Part shown: positions 28,489 through 35,950 of the stretch, one piece after another
Layout: the number at the start of each line of letters is the position of its first letter
Numbering within the stretch: position 1 is the stretch's first letter
Assembly: GCF_025244685.1 (NCBI RefSeq)
Contig: NZ_CP104202.1
Location: 1,114,480 to 1,178,479, forward strand
Origin: Chlorobaculum sp. MV4-Y
GTDB lineage: Bacteria > Bacteroidota > Chlorobiia > Chlorobiales > Chlorobiaceae
Length of the DNA stretch: 64,000 nucleotides
Reading direction: 5' to 3'
Notes under the pieces: model-generated
Seen by the model: the letters and a program-made list of their open reading frames with translations, nothing else
What the model was told of the DNA's origin: nothing
Database searches by the model: none
Program-made: the position numbers and the translations under genes

Positions 28489-29832
28489 ATGAAGTTATCG
28501 GCATCAATGAACAATCAGGACTCCAGCCTTTTGCCTGCAATAGACTGGCTCGAAACCATTATCGATGCACGCTTTGCGCAGCATTTTAAAGGAAGTGGCG
28601 ATAGAGGCATTCCCCGTCTCCAGCTCTCGACAACCAACCTCTGGCTTGCGGAGTTCATGCGTTCTCATGAGCCTGATGCTGAAGAATTCGCCCTCCTCAT
28701 GCTCGCCCTCGTCCCCCATCTTCAGCCCGACTTCTTCGGCAAAATCATCACTGAATACCTCCCCGACGGTGGCGATTTTCCTGAGTTTGGCGGCGTTCGG
28801 GGGGTGAACCATCGCGGGTTACTACCGACCGGCGAAACGGCGCAATTCGTCATTGGGGGGAACGACCTCGAAAAGCGGCTCGATGTGCAGCGTCTGCTCG
28901 GCGCGGATCACTGGTTCTCGAAAGAGCACATTCTGTGGCTCGAACCGCTACCTGAGGGCGAGCCGGTGATGAGTGGGCGGCTGACGCTGAATCCGGAGGT
29001 GGTCGAACAGCTCACGCTCGGCACGGCGAGCAAACCGCGCTTCAGCATGGACTTCCCTGCCGAGTATATCGAAACCGGCATGACGTGGAGCGACCTCGTG
29101 CTGCCCACGACCACGCTCCAGCAGATTCGCGAAATCGAAAACTGGATCACGCACAACGATACGCTACTGCACGACTGGGGCATGAAAAAGCGCGTCAAAC
29201 CGGGCTATCGCGCGCTCTTCTATGGCCCGCCCGGCACCGGCAAAACGCTCACGGCGACGCTGCTCGGCAAACAGACCGGCAAGGATGTGTTCCGCATCGA
29301 CCTGTCGCGCATCATCTCGAAGTACATCGGCGAGACCGAAAAAAACCTCTCACGCCTGTTCGACAAGGCCGAGAACAAAAACTGGATCCTCTTTTTCGAC
29401 GAAGCCGACGCGCTCTTCGGCAAGCGCACCGACATCCGCGACGCGCACGACAAATACGCCAACCAGGAGACCGCTTACCTGTTGCAGCGCATCGAGAGCC
29501 ACAACGGTCTCATCATCCTCGCCTCGAACCGGCGCGGCAACCTCGACGAAGCCTTTTCGCGGCGCTTCCAGAGCATCATCCACTTCCCGATGCCCAAGCC
29601 CGAAGAGCGCCACGCCCTCTGGCTGAACACCCTGCCGGAGCGGATGATGACCGACGCCGAGATCGACTGGCGAGCCATCGCCTCGCGCTACGAGTTGAGC
29701 GGCGCAAGCATCCTGAACATCGTGCACTACTGCGCCATCGAGTCGCTGGCCAACCCGGCCAGCCCCCTCGACAACAAACGCCTCGAAAAAGCGATCATGC
29801 GCGAATTCATCAAAGAGGGCAAAGTAGTATAA
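28489..29832 (+). CDS. eCIS-associated AAA+ ATPase (Pvc15-like)
   Basis: A 447-residue AAA+ protein. It has Walker A GPPGTGKT, Walker B ILFFDEADALFGKRTD, a sensor 1 ASNRRGN and an arginine-finger region FSRRFQSIIHFPMP, the classic FtsH/CDC48-like core. An N-terminal 200-residue domain (LQLSTTNLWLAEFMRSHEPD) precedes it. Pvc15/Afp15 ATPases lie at the end of eCIS loci and are needed to unfold or load cargo or to assemble particles. The ATG directly follows the effector stop (no gap), which supports a chaperone-cargo pair. An internal ATG at 28507 is an alternative start. Confidence 0.9.
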   Translation: MKLSASMNNQDSSLLPAIDWLETIIDARFAQHFKGSGDRGIPRLQLSTTNLWLAEFMRSHEPDAEEFALLMLALVPHLQPDFFGKIITEYLPDGGDFPEFGGVRGVNHRGLLPTGETAQFVIGGNDLEKRLDVQRLLGADHWFSKEHILWLEPLPEGEPVMSGRLTLNPEVVEQLTLGTASKPRFSMDFPAEYIETGMTWSDLVLPTTTLQQIREIENWITHNDTLLHDWGMKKRVKPGYRALFYGPPGTGKTLTATLLGKQTGKDVFRIDLSRIISKYIGETEKNLSRLFDKAENKNWILFFDEADALFGKRTDIRDAHDKYANQETAYLLQRIESHNGLIILASNRRGNLDEAFSRRFQSIIHFPMPKPEERHALWLNTLPERMMTDAEIDWRAIASRYELSGASILNIVHYCAIESLANPASPLDNKRLEKAIMREFIKEGKVV

Positions 29833-29912
29833 TCCCGAAAAAACCGATTTTATCTCTTAACCCAAAAGTTCCAATCGTCCCACAAGTCCCACTCTGCCAA
29901 ACTCACCCAACC

Positions 29913-30335
29913 ATGAAACGAGTCGGCACCAGCATCATTCTCAGAAACACCCGCAACGAAGTGCTGCTCTTCCTGCGCGACGACAAACCGGAGATTCCCT
30001 ACCCGAACCACTGGGACCTGCCCGGGGGGCACGTAGAGAAAGGCGAAACGCCCGAAGCGTGCATCGCACGGGAGATGATGGAGGAGATCGAAACCGACGT
30101 TTCCGCCTGCCGCCGCCACGGGATTTACGACTTCCCCGACCGGATCGAGTATCTTTTCATTCTGGATTTCGACGCCGACGCAAAAAACATCCCGCTGCAC
30201 GAAGGCCAGCGGCTGCGATGGTTTTCCGAGGAGAAGATTCCATGGAAAAAGATTGCGTATGGCTTCGACCTCGTACTCCAGGACTTTTTTGCCGGACGGC
30301 AGCGCTGGGACCGTGGCGGTGAATTTCAGGACTAA
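29913..30335 (+). CDS. Nudix hydrolase
   Basis: A 140-residue MutT/Nudix hydrolase. The Nudix box is complete: GGHVEKGETPEA then REMMEEIET, corresponding to GX5EX7REUXEEXGU, with Mg-binding Glu residues in place. The rest (NEVLLFLRDDKPEIPYPNHW before it) is typical of a small nucleotide-sugar or NTP-sanitising enzyme, but the substrate is not determinable. Frames upstream in the same phase are chance extensions: ATG 29913 gives the usual MKRVGTSIILRNTRN start. The gene lies 80 bases past the eCIS ATPase and converges (4-base overlap) with the next gene. Confidence 0.85.
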   Translation: MKRVGTSIILRNTRNEVLLFLRDDKPEIPYPNHWDLPGGHVEKGETPEACIAREMMEEIETDVSACRRHGIYDFPDRIEYLFILDFDADAKNIPLHEGQRLRWFSEEKIPWKKIAYGFDLVLQDFFAGRQRWDRGGEFQD

Positions 30336-30685
30336 ACTTCGCGCGAGGTGATGAGGCAGGTGTACTCGCCACTCCCCTGCTGCTGATCGATATGGTTATG
30401 CAGCGCCTGAAGCAACTCGTCGATCTCCGAGAGCAGGTTACGATGGTTGAACGCCAGCGACACAAGAAAGAGCGGAAAAGAGATATGCTCCCGCCGAAGC
30501 TTGCGAAGCACATTGCCCATGGCGAGGGTCATCGTCGGGAAAACGTGTCGCTTTGCCGGCAACTGTTCTCGATGCACGAAATTCCTGTCAGCCGCCGTCA
30601 GGTAGCGACACGAAAACACGAAATCCCCATTCTCCCGCCACTCGATGTGAATGCTCGATGGCTTAAACTTGTTGCATGAATCCAT
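30332..30685 (-). CDS. Hypothetical protein
   Basis: A 117-residue frame on the minus strand beginning MDSCNKFKPSSIHIEWRENG and ending EYTCLITSREV. No domain is recognised. The N-terminal half could form a beta-rich sensor-like fold (HIEWRENGDFVFSCRYLTA) and the C-terminal half a helix with Leu heptads (LLSEIDELLQALHNHI), suggesting a small regulatory or oligomerising protein. Its stop overlaps the convergent Nudix stop by 4 bases. It could be a real lineage-specific gene; no sequence anomaly was seen. Confidence 0.5.
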   Translation of the reverse strand: MDSCNKFKPSSIHIEWRENGDFVFSCRYLTAADRNFVHREQLPAKRHVFPTMTLAMGNVLRKLRREHISFPLFLVSLAFNHRNLLSEIDELLQALHNHIDQQQGSGEYTCLITSREV

Positions 30686-30952
30686 AGCAAATCCGGATAG
30701 TTATCCCGCCTGTACAGATAGATAACACCCCGACAGCACCCAAGCCAGCCAAAGCATGAAACATTACGGTGAACTTGTAAACAGCAACCGCGCCTGCCCA
30801 GCCTCTTCGGCATCGGCCATTTACCTCTCCGATTGTGAGTTTTTATTTCACGTAGAAACGGACTAACGATTTGCGAAAGTCCTTCAGAATTATGTAGTTA
30901 GGTACACGTTCAATAGCGAACGCACTTTCTTCAACGCAGTCATGAAAACAGA

Positions 30953-31924
30953 ATGCAGGCACTGAGACTGACCGGAAAGGAACAGTTCGAACTGGTTGAA
31001 CAAGAGCTACCGGTTCCTGAGGATCATGAGATTGCCGTGCGGGTTGCGGCAACGGCGATTTGCCGGACTGATGCGAAGATGTGGCGATCCGGACATCGCG
31101 ACCTGGTGATGCCGAGAGTGCTGGGACATGAGGTGTGCGGAACCATCGACGAGGCTCCCGGACGGCTGTTTGCGGTGTGGCCGGGCAGCGCCTGCGGTTC
31201 GTGCAGCGCCTGCCGGAGCGGGCGGGAGAATCTCTGCCCGGAGATGCAGATCACCGGGTTTCATCGCGATGGAGGGTTCGCCGAACGGCTCATCGCGCCA
31301 CGTTCGAGTCTGGTCGAAGTGCCGAAAGGAATCGACGCATCGCTGGCCACGCTTGCCGAACCACTCGCCTGCGCGATCCACGGAGTAAAGCAGATTTCCG
31401 TGCGCCGCGCCGACCGGGTGCTGATCTACGGCGCAGGCACGCTCGGCATCCTGCTTGCCGTTGCGGCGATCAACCGTGGAGCAAGCGTATTGATGACCGA
31501 TCCTGATGCGGAGAAGCTTGCAAAAAGCGCTGCATTCAGAAGCCGATATGCCATCGAAACCGACGAGGAAAACGCTGATCGTCTGTTCGATATTGTCTTC
31601 AACGCAACGTCGTCAGCCGAAGCCTTTGAATCGGGCATTCGCCATCTCGAAGCAGGCGGAAGGTTCTGCCACTTCAGCGGCCTCGGTAGCGCGCCGGTAC
31701 ATCCGGGCACGATCTTCAGCGAACTGCACTACCGCGAACTCGAACTGGCCGGTTCCTACGGCTGCACGAGGCCGGACATGCGCGACGCCCTGCGGCTGCT
31801 CGCCCGCTACGGCCACGACCTCGGTTTCCTCATCGAACGCACGATCCGCCTCGAAGATGCGCCTTCAGCCATGGAAACCATACTCGCCGGCAAAGACTTC
31901 AGGCAAGTCATAGAGTTCAAATGA
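30953..31924 (+). CDS. Zinc-binding alcohol dehydrogenase family protein
   Basis: A 323-residue medium-chain dehydrogenase/reductase. It has ICRTDAKMW with the catalytic-zinc Cys, VLGHEVCGTI (zinc-His and base Glu), a structural-zinc Cys cluster CGSCSACRSGRENLC, and a Rossmann loop IYGAGTLGILLAV near residue 165. The reaction is presumably NAD(P)-dependent oxidation or reduction of an alcohol or polyol; the substrate is unknown. It is probably co-transcribed with the TrpD-like gene 79 bases downstream, so the pair may act in one small biosynthetic route. The chosen ATG has no strong ribosome-binding site. Confidence 0.85.
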   Translation: MQALRLTGKEQFELVEQELPVPEDHEIAVRVAATAICRTDAKMWRSGHRDLVMPRVLGHEVCGTIDEAPGRLFAVWPGSACGSCSACRSGRENLCPEMQITGFHRDGGFAERLIAPRSSLVEVPKGIDASLATLAEPLACAIHGVKQISVRRADRVLIYGAGTLGILLAVAAINRGASVLMTDPDAEKLAKSAAFRSRYAIETDEENADRLFDIVFNATSSAEAFESGIRHLEAGGRFCHFSGLGSAPVHPGTIFSELHYRELELAGSYGCTRPDMRDALRLLARYGHDLGFLIERTIRLEDAPSAMETILAGKDFRQVIEFK

Positions 31925-32003
31925 AGAAACAGCACCTCAAGTCTTAACCCTACAGGACAGTCTTATTAGACCCATACCTCCTATTCATTAAAAACCACCA
32001 CCA

Positions 32004-33089
32004 ATGCCAAACGAACAGGAACTTCGCGCTTTCGGCAAATTGATTTCAGCCATTGCTTCGGGGCACCTCATGAGCCGCGAAGAGTCTTATGAAGCTTATC
32101 GTCAGGTCATTCTCAACACCCAGCCGGAACTTCAACAGGGAGCCTTCCTTGCGGCGCACCTGATGAGAAAGCCGACAACCGAAGAGCTTTCTGGCGCCTG
32201 GGATGCGCTCGACCGGCACGACACGGCAAAGATCGACGTTGATCTCGACGGGCCGGTCTGCGACATCGTCGGCACAGGATCAGACCGGCTCAAGACGCTG
32301 AACTGCTCCAGCCCGGCGGCCCTCATTGCGGCTGCCTGCGGCCTTCCGATAGCCAAGAAGGGGGCGCGGCTTGTCACCGGCGTGTCGGGCGCTTCGGATA
32401 TCTTCGAGTCGCTCGGTATCGACCTCGATCATCCGTTGGAACGGGCGGCGCTGAGCCTGCAAAACACCGGCATTTGCTACCTGCCCGGCGAAGCATTCCT
32501 GAAATCGGGCTGGGCGCGACTGATCGGCTCCATGCGCTTCACCTCGGCCTTCAACATCCTCGGCCCGCTCACCCGCCCCTGCACGCAGAACAACTGCGCA
32601 GTCATCGGCGCGTACGCTCCGGAGGTCTCAGAGCAGATGATCGACATCCTCGCTGAAATCGGTATGTCCGCCGCGCTCTCCCCCTACGGTCTGGCAGAAG
32701 GGTTCTGCCCATCGCTCGGCATGGATGAGTTCTCCCTCTGCGGCCCGACAAAGGTGATTGAGCTGCGCAACGGCCAGATCGACAGCTACGAGGTGACGCC
32801 GGAAGATTTCGGCATGAAGACTGCCCCTTTCGAGAAAATCGCAAGCATGAAAAACGCCCAAGAGAACGCCACCGTGGTCATGGAGGTGCTCCAATGCAAG
32901 CGCGGTGGCGCAGCGGCAGAGTTCTTCTGCATGAACGCCGCCGCGGCGCTCTATATCGCAGATATGGCCACGAGCTACCGTGAAGGCGCCGACATGGCGC
33001 AGGAGGCCCTTGAATCGGGTGCGGCATGGGAAAAGCTCGAAGCTATGCTCGAATATCAAGGAACCGGCACCGTCACGGAATGCATCTGA
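32004..33089 (+). CDS. TrpD-like phosphoribosyltransferase family protein
   Basis: A 361-residue protein with the anthranilate phosphoribosyltransferase fold: SREESYEAYRQVIL (helical domain), DIVGTGSDRLKTLNCSSPAA and PIAKKGARLVTGVSGASDIF, then FTSAFNILGPLTRP. The PRPP-binding GTGGD is changed to GTGSD and the KHGNR-S-S loop to KKGARLVTGVSG, so it may act on another acceptor or be a non-tryptophan paralog. No other trp gene is close. It lies in the same direction as the alcohol dehydrogenase. Ordinary family length and intact. Confidence 0.72.
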   Translation: MPNEQELRAFGKLISAIASGHLMSREESYEAYRQVILNTQPELQQGAFLAAHLMRKPTTEELSGAWDALDRHDTAKIDVDLDGPVCDIVGTGSDRLKTLNCSSPAALIAAACGLPIAKKGARLVTGVSGASDIFESLGIDLDHPLERAALSLQNTGICYLPGEAFLKSGWARLIGSMRFTSAFNILGPLTRPCTQNNCAVIGAYAPEVSEQMIDILAEIGMSAALSPYGLAEGFCPSLGMDEFSLCGPTKVIELRNGQIDSYEVTPEDFGMKTAPFEKIASMKNAQENATVVMEVLQCKRGGAAAEFFCMNAAAALYIADMATSYREGADMAQEALESGAAWEKLEAMLEYQGTGTVTECI

Positions 33090-33123
33090 CCATTCCGTGC
33101 TGAAACCGGAGAAACGAAAAATC

Positions 33124-33157
33124 CGGGTGACATGAGTGCTCAAACTTCTGTCACCCG
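33124..33157. terminator. Stem-loop downstream of the TrpD-like gene
   Basis: A perfect 9-base stem, 33124-33132 (CGGGTGACA) with 33149-33157 (TGTCACCCG), and a 16-base loop. It lies 35 bases after the stop of the TrpD-like gene. No T-tract follows directly; T-rich DNA appears near 33261-33290. It probably ends or stabilises this transcript. A separate role for the convergent YkgJ-type gene (stop 33311) is possible. Confidence 0.4.
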
Positions 33158-33310
33158 ACACTGCCGTGCTTCCAGACGGCAACAGAAGATTTCGATGAAA
33201 AAAATCCGTTTTGCTCTCAATTCATCCGAATAGTTGAGCATACAATGAAATAAGGCTGCCTCTTTTTTCGTGACAGCTTTTTTTACACCGATACTTTTGT
33301 TGCAGGATAC

Positions 33311-34087
33311 TCAAACCTGCTTGAGATTCATCGTCGGCTTTTTGAAGAGCGCGAAAAGCAGCCACTGGTGGGCGAAAAGCATCAGCTCGGACTCGTCGCT
33401 CTTGATGATTTCGAGGCGCTCTTCCTCGATGTCAAACACCTCAAGAAAGCGGCTCTCGAAGACAAAATCCCGGAAGGCATCGAGATCGTAGCTGGCCATG
33501 AAAAACATCTTGAGGCTCTTCTCGTCCGGTTCAAGCTCCGGACTGTAGAGCTTCTTGTTGAGGATCACCTCCATCCAGACGCGATTCTTGTCGTCATACT
33601 CGTCAATCCCCTGATTCTTGCGCCACTCACCGACCGTCCATTCGCGCTCCTCTTCAAACCCCTTGCAGTGATCTTCCTTGATGAGAAAATAGAAGTCATC
33701 TCCAGCCTCTTCGTTTTTGTAGATGCCGAAGCCAAGCGGGTAGTAGCGACACGCCACCGGACGGTCGCCATAGACCGTGCAGCCTTCGGCGGCAACGAAG
33801 CGACACTTGCCCGCTTCGCCAAGCTTGAGCTTCAGAAATGGCAGCTTCGACTCCTTCTGGATCACCGGCTCGGTATATTCCGAGATGAACTCCGCCGACG
33901 ACAGACCGAGGCGGTTTTTCATCCGCAGAATATCGTAAGGCGTGAGCACAATGTCGAGATTGCTGCAACAGGTGTTGAAGCATGACAGGCCGCTGTGACA
34001 GTTGAACCTGAACTTACTGTCGCTGGTGAGGCGGGTCTCTGCGTTGAGTTCTATGCCGAGTTTGTCGAGAATGTTCTCCATCATCAT
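33311..34087 (-). CDS. YkgJ-family cysteine-cluster protein
   Basis: A 258-residue protein of the YkgJ/UPF0153 type, which binds an Fe-S or zinc cluster through conserved Cys. The Cys pattern is FNCHSGLSCFNTCC near residue 28-42, then KCRFVAAEGCTVYGDRPVACRYYPLG near residues 94-119 and a later HCKGF. The function in the family is unresolved. Transcription runs toward the convergent TrpD-like gene. The opposite side is a divergent region of about 190 bases before the zinc-ribbon gene. The start may be MENI two codons in. Confidence 0.82.
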   Translation of the reverse strand: MMMENILDKLGIELNAETRLTSDSKFRFNCHSGLSCFNTCCSNLDIVLTPYDILRMKNRLGLSSAEFISEYTEPVIQKESKLPFLKLKLGEAGKCRFVAAEGCTVYGDRPVACRYYPLGFGIYKNEEAGDDFYFLIKEDHCKGFEEEREWTVGEWRKNQGIDEYDDKNRVWMEVILNKKLYSPELEPDEKSLKMFFMASYDLDAFRDFVFESRFLEVFDIEEERLEIIKSDESELMLFAHQWLLFALFKKPTMNLKQV

Positions 34088-34280
34088 ATTGGTTTGGTCT
34101 GCCGCCCTCCCGTCCGGGAACCGGGAAAAACAGCGGAATGTTAGTCATATTCGGTTGCAGAAACTCTCTGGATAGGTTATCATGATTGCATTCCCGGAAA
34201 GGGAACAACGTTCCCGCTCCTTTGGAAAGTCCCGCCAGGGTCGATGAACTTACCCAAATTTCGATTCAATCAGAAATACC

Positions 34281-34565
34281 ATGAAGATAACGGAAGCTCC
34301 CGAGTGCCCCCATTGCGGCGCGAAAATGAAAAAATGCGAACCGCCGCCGATCAACTATGGCGATGGCCTGGGTTGGTGCACGCCCTACATGTACGTTTGC
34401 TTCAACGACGAGTGCAAGCTCTATGTCAACGGCTGGGCCAACCTGAAGAACAACTACAACAAAACCGCCTCCTACCGCTGCATGTGCTATCCCGACAACG
34501 GCGTGTTTGACGCCATGTGCGTCTTCAGCCCCGACGGCCTGAAGGGTCAGATCATCGAAGAGTAA
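34281..34565 (+). CDS. Small zinc-ribbon protein
   Basis: A 94-residue protein with CPHCGAKMKKC at the N-terminus and later CFNDEC and RCMCYPDNG, matching a zinc-ribbon or knuckle with about nine Cys. No enzymatic motif. It sits immediately beside qmoC in convergent orientation, separated by a shared terminator hairpin. A role in the sulfur pathway is only suggested by position. Its function is unknown. Confidence 0.65.
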   Translation: MKITEAPECPHCGAKMKKCEPPPINYGDGLGWCTPYMYVCFNDECKLYVNGWANLKNNYNKTASYRCMCYPDNGVFDAMCVFSPDGLKGQIIEE

Positions 34566-34591
34566 GCCTGCCACCCAAAGCCCTCAAACAA

Positions 34592-34623
34592 ACGGGGTCG
34601 CCTGTTCAACATGGCGACCCCGT
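34592..34623. terminator. Bidirectional terminator between zinc-ribbon gene and qmoC
   Basis: A perfect 11-base stem ACGGGGTCGCC (34592-34602) with GGCGACCCCGT (34613-34623) and a 10-base loop. The convergent genes stop at 34565 and 34666. On the minus strand the stem is followed by TTGTTTG, on the plus strand by TTGCGTTTAAT. This is a good candidate for terminating the long sulfur-oxidation transcript. Confidence 0.75.
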
Positions 34624-34665
34624 TGCGTTTAATCTTCTTCGCGCGGATAACCTCCGCATCACTCA

Positions 34666-35841
34666 TCACATCTCGACGTCGCGCTTCAGCATCTTCGTGT
34701 AAGTGATCGCCGCCGTACGGTAAACGAAGTGCGCGAGCTTGGAATACGGCAGGTACACGATGATGTAGAACACCAGCACGAGATGGATAAAGTAGGTGCC
34801 ATAGGCCAGCGCTGCCGGGAAGTTCGTGACGCGCATCACCTGGGCGAGGAATCCGCTCACGCCGACCAGCAGCACGATACCGGCAAAGAGCCAGTCGAAC
34901 GAAGAGGTGGTGGTTTCAACGCTCCGCTCCTTGAGGCGGTTCATAATAACCAGCGTTCCTCCTGCGAGCAGCATGAGAGCGCTGGCGTTGGCGAAGAGCT
35001 TGAAGATGATTTTGTAAGCCCAGGCCAGAGCTGCAGAACCGCCGAAAATCGCGAGCGCCTGCTCGTCAACCGCGTATGGCAGCTCCCAGTGCAGAATGTA
35101 GAGGTTGAACACCGCCCATCCGGTGGTAATCGCCAAGCCGATAAAGCCGTAAAACACCAGCACGTGCGAGACCGAGCGATCCTTGTTCTCGTCGCACTTC
35201 CTGAACTTCGAGTGCGTCATGATCTCCTTGAGCGTCTCGATGAGGCTCGGCATGAACTCTGCCTTCGGCTGCATACCGGAAGCCTCGGTCATATTCTTCC
35301 AGAAGCGGGACATGCTGACGGCGAACATGCCGACGGCAAGCGCGGAAAGGGGTACAAAAACGCCATCGATGACTGAAACCGGCACAAACTTCGAGAAGAC
35401 CACCGGGCCTTCGGGAATGTGCAGGTGACCCGTCACGCCGAGAATGACCAGGAACAGCACGACCGGAATGAGCAGCGCCTGCCAGATGTTGTTCGGGTCG
35501 CCGACGATCTTGCCCATGAACTTCGGGAAGGCGTTTTCCTGAATGACGGCTTTCCTCAGAATCGAGAGCACGTCGCCCGGCTTCGCGCCGCGCGGACAGT
35601 ATTTTGAGCAGTCATTGCAGTTGTGGCAGAGCCAGATATCGGAGCTTTTGAGCAGCTCGTCCTTAAGACCCCATTGCGCCATGAGCATCTCCTTTCGCGG
35701 AAAGGGTTTGTCGTCAGGAGCCAGCGGGCACACCACGGAGCAGGTCGCGCATTGATAGCACTTTTTCAATGTATCGGCACCGGCCTTTTGCAGCTCCCTG
35801 ACGAACTTGACGTCCGGTGTGAATACAGTTTCTTGAGCCAT
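34666..35841 (-). CDS. qmoC: QmoC, membrane subunit of the quinone-interacting oxidoreductase
   Basis: A 391-residue fusion of HdrC- and HdrE-like parts. The N-terminus binds two [4Fe-4S] clusters (C28YQCATCSVVC38P and C72HNCNDCSKYC82P). The C-terminal two thirds are several hydrophobic transmembrane helices (ILVIPVVLFLVILGV-like, GLAITTGWAVFNLYIL, FAGIVLLVGVSGFLAQVM) with His residues for haem b. QmoABC links APS reductase to the quinone pool. In sulfide oxidisers it passes electrons from APS reduction run in reverse to menaquinone. Preceded by GGAGG at good spacing. Last gene of the block. Confidence 0.92.
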   Translation of the reverse strand: MAQETVFTPDVKFVRELQKAGADTLKKCYQCATCSVVCPLAPDDKPFPRKEMLMAQWGLKDELLKSSDIWLCHNCNDCSKYCPRGAKPGDVLSILRKAVIQENAFPKFMGKIVGDPNNIWQALLIPVVLFLVILGVTGHLHIPEGPVVFSKFVPVSVIDGVFVPLSALAVGMFAVSMSRFWKNMTEASGMQPKAEFMPSLIETLKEIMTHSKFRKCDENKDRSVSHVLVFYGFIGLAITTGWAVFNLYILHWELPYAVDEQALAIFGGSAALAWAYKIIFKLFANASALMLLAGGTLVIMNRLKERSVETTTSSFDWLFAGIVLLVGVSGFLAQVMRVTNFPAALAYGTYFIHLVLVFYIIVYLPYSKLAHFVYRTAAITYTKMLKRDVEM

Positions 35842-35950
35842 AGAGAACCTCCAGAGTTAACAGCAGTATAAACCCGGACAGCAGAACCCGCGTATCAAGC
35901 CGAAATTATAATCCGGAGTACGCGACGACCTGCCGCCCGCAGTGATTGAT

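Noticed and set aside
28489..30335. An immunity gene for the putative nuclease cargo
   Set aside because: The downstream genes are an AAA+ ATPase and a Nudix hydrolase, not small immunity proteins. eCIS cargo does not require one.
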